DNA of 64,000 nucleotides, from assembly GCA_965225915.1 (NCBI GenBank), contig OZ245326.1:1-64000 (forward strand), written 5' to 3'. The translations under genes were made by a program, and so were the position numbers. Under the pieces are notes generated by a model. It saw only the letters and a program-made list of their open reading frames with translations, searched no databases and was not told where the DNA came from. This DNA comes from JAAXHH01 sp965225915. Its GTDB lineage: Bacteria > JAAXHH01. Of this stretch, positions 62,644 to 64,000 are shown in pieces; within the stretch, counting starts at the first letter, position 1, and every line of letters begins with the position of its first letter.

Positions 62644-63895
62644 GTTGACCCGGTTTAGCGGACATGTTATCTCTTGTGTTTGAAAGGAGAGTCACATGCC
62701 CAGATCCCATGCTCCCTATCCGGCGGCCTTCCGGCAGCAAATGGTCTATCTCGTTCGCTCCGGCCGCAGCCTGAGAAGCGCTGGCCAAGGAGTTCGAGCC
62801 CACCTGAGCAAGCTATCCGCAACTGGGCGTGAGCAGGACGACCTGGATCAAGGCAGGCGAACCGACGGCCTGACCACCGAAGATCGGGCCGAACTGCGTC
62901 GTCTGCGCCGTGAGAACAAACAGCTCAGGATGGAGCGGGAGATCCTGGCAAAAGCCGCGGCCTTACTTCGCTCGGGAGACCGAGACCCTGCCCGAGTCTT
63001 CTCGTTCATAGAGGCAAGCCAGGCCTCCTATCGGGTTCGCCGGTTGTGCAGGCTGCTGGACGTCTCCCCCAGCGGCTACTACGGATGGCTCATGCGGCTC
63101 GACTCGAAAAGGGCCAGAGACGATGCCATGCTTCTATGCCGGATCCGCTCGATCCATCAACGCTCCCATGGTACCTATGGTGCGCCGCGCATCCATGCGG
63201 AACTTAAGCGAGTTGGGCATACGCGTAGGACCGAAACGTGTGGTCCGCCTGATGCGCATGGCCGCTATCAGCGGGGTATCACGCGGCAGAGCCGTACGCA
63301 CTACAAGGCGCTCGCAGACCGATGAGAAGGCGCCCGATCTGGTCAACCGAGACTTCACCGCTCCTTCCAGATACAGGCTCTGGGTAGCCTTCTATCACCT
63401 ATGTGCCGATCTATGTGGGCTTCCTCTATCTCTCCGTGGTGATAGACGCCTTCAGTCGCCGCGTGGTCGGATGGTCCATGGACAACCATCTGCGAAGCGA
63501 ACTGGTCTCGGATGACCTGGATATGGCTCTTTGCCAGCGTAGACCCGATGGGGTGATCCATCACAGCGACCAGGGATCACAGTACACCTCGGTGGCCTTT
63601 GGCAAGCGATGCAGACAGGCTGGCGTCAGACCGTCCATGGGTTCGGTTGGCGACTGCTACGACAACGCCCTGTAAAGAGAGCTTCTTCGCCAGCCTGGAA
63701 TGCGAACTGCTTGATCGCAGGCGTTTTGCCACAAAGGCCGCCGCCAGACTCGCCCTGTTCGAATACATCGAGGACTTTTACAATACCCATAGACGCCACT
63801 CTTCCCTCGGATACCTGTCACCCATTAACTTCGAAAGGAGGTTCAAGAAAACAGCCTGAATCCCAAACCGTAAACCGTCCACGAAATCGGGTAAC
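62644..63895 (+). mobile_element. IS3-family element, type 1, inserted in the IS110 gene
   Basis: The left end GTTGACCCGGTTTAGCGGAC and right end GTCCACGAAATCGGGTAAC match 21700-22950. Its position inside the IS110 transposase makes it the younger of the two. Confidence 0.85.
62696..63859 (+). pseudogene. IS3-family transposase orfA/orfB (type 1), frameshifted
   Basis: MPRSHAPYPAAFRQQM opens orfA. A frameshift near 62800 fuses it with the coiled-coil part and with orfB (RVRRLCRLLDVSPSGYYGWL, RSHGTYGAPRIHAELKRVGH). Later shifts separate VDR-type catalytic segments (SVVIDAFSRRVVGWSMDNHL, HHSDQGSQYTSVAFGKRCRQ) and the tail DRRRFATKAAARLALFEYIE. All catalytic blocks exist but not in one frame. 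Confidence 0.8.
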
Positions 63896-63902
63896 ATCAA
63901 TC

Positions 63903-64000
63903 AGTATGAGTCGGCGCGGCAATCCTTATGACAACGCAAAAGAAAAACGCTTCATCAGGACCCTCAAATACGAGGAGTTCTATCTCTACGAGTACGAATC
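63903..64000 (+). pseudogene. Type 2 IS3 orfB fragment running off the window
   Basis: SMSRRGNPYDNAKEKRFIRT and LKYEEFYLYEYE match residues ~220-255 of the orfB at 23311-24174, including the catalytic Glu position, here NAKEK instead of NAKAE. Both ends are open. Confidence 0.8.

Overview
This window comes from a diderm (Gram-negative-type) bacterium with a genome crowded by insertion sequences. The diderm call rests on two very large surface proteins that end in outer-membrane autotransporter-type barrels, and on a lipoprotein with a lipobox. A gluconolactonase fragment, an N-terminal Ser/Thr kinase fragment and an intact alpha/beta hydrolase look like pieces of a GC-rich resident chromosome. 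Many other genes are AT-richer and look acquired. I cannot name the species. An uncultivated, perhaps host-associated, lineage is only a guess.

The organising structure is one cassette present four times. In transcription order it holds a LuxR-type regulator or its 3' end, one or more ~261-bp units derived from that 3' end, a ~300-bp spacer, a decayed IS5-family transposase, a conserved ~150-bp leader, a giant repeat-rich autotransporter, and a decayed IS3-family end. Copies C (29130-44492, +) and D (44950-54580, +) keep intact giant genes of 4614 and 2765 codons. Copy B (16549-19229, -) has collapsed: the first bases of the IS5 gene are joined directly to the last ~58 codons of the barrel. 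Copy A (1-2235, -) runs off the left edge just before the expected start of another giant gene. The intact proteins share their N-termini, a five-module Calx-beta block and the barrel almost base for base, but differ completely in the middle.

Region by region: 1-2460 is cassette A and IS debris. 2461-7978 holds broken DNA methyltransferase-nuclease fusions, an intact IS1595-type transposase and small unknown genes. 7977-13190 holds an IS1380 element, chromosomal fragments, a hydrolase and an intact IS1182 element. 13197-16445 holds an OLD-family nuclease and a lipoprotein. 16549-19294 is cassette B. 19327-20820 is an unknown two-gene module. 21018-24552 is IS debris, a winged-helix gene and a recent IS3 insertion with a 3-bp target duplication. 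24720-28839 holds small membrane and toxin-antitoxin genes. 29130-54580 is cassettes C and D. 54633-60660 holds small genes, a secreted HNH-type nuclease, three HicAB-like modules and a broken ParA/ribbon-helix-helix pair. 60872-64000 is nested IS3/IS110 debris.

Small genes and transposases carry many one-base frameshifts, while two ORFs of 13.8 and 8.3 kb are uninterrupted. I take most of the frameshifts as genuine decay rather than sequencing error, though homopolymer errors cannot be excluded locally. Toxins of three toxin-antitoxin modules are broken while their antitoxins remain open. I found no tRNA, rRNA or CRISPR array.
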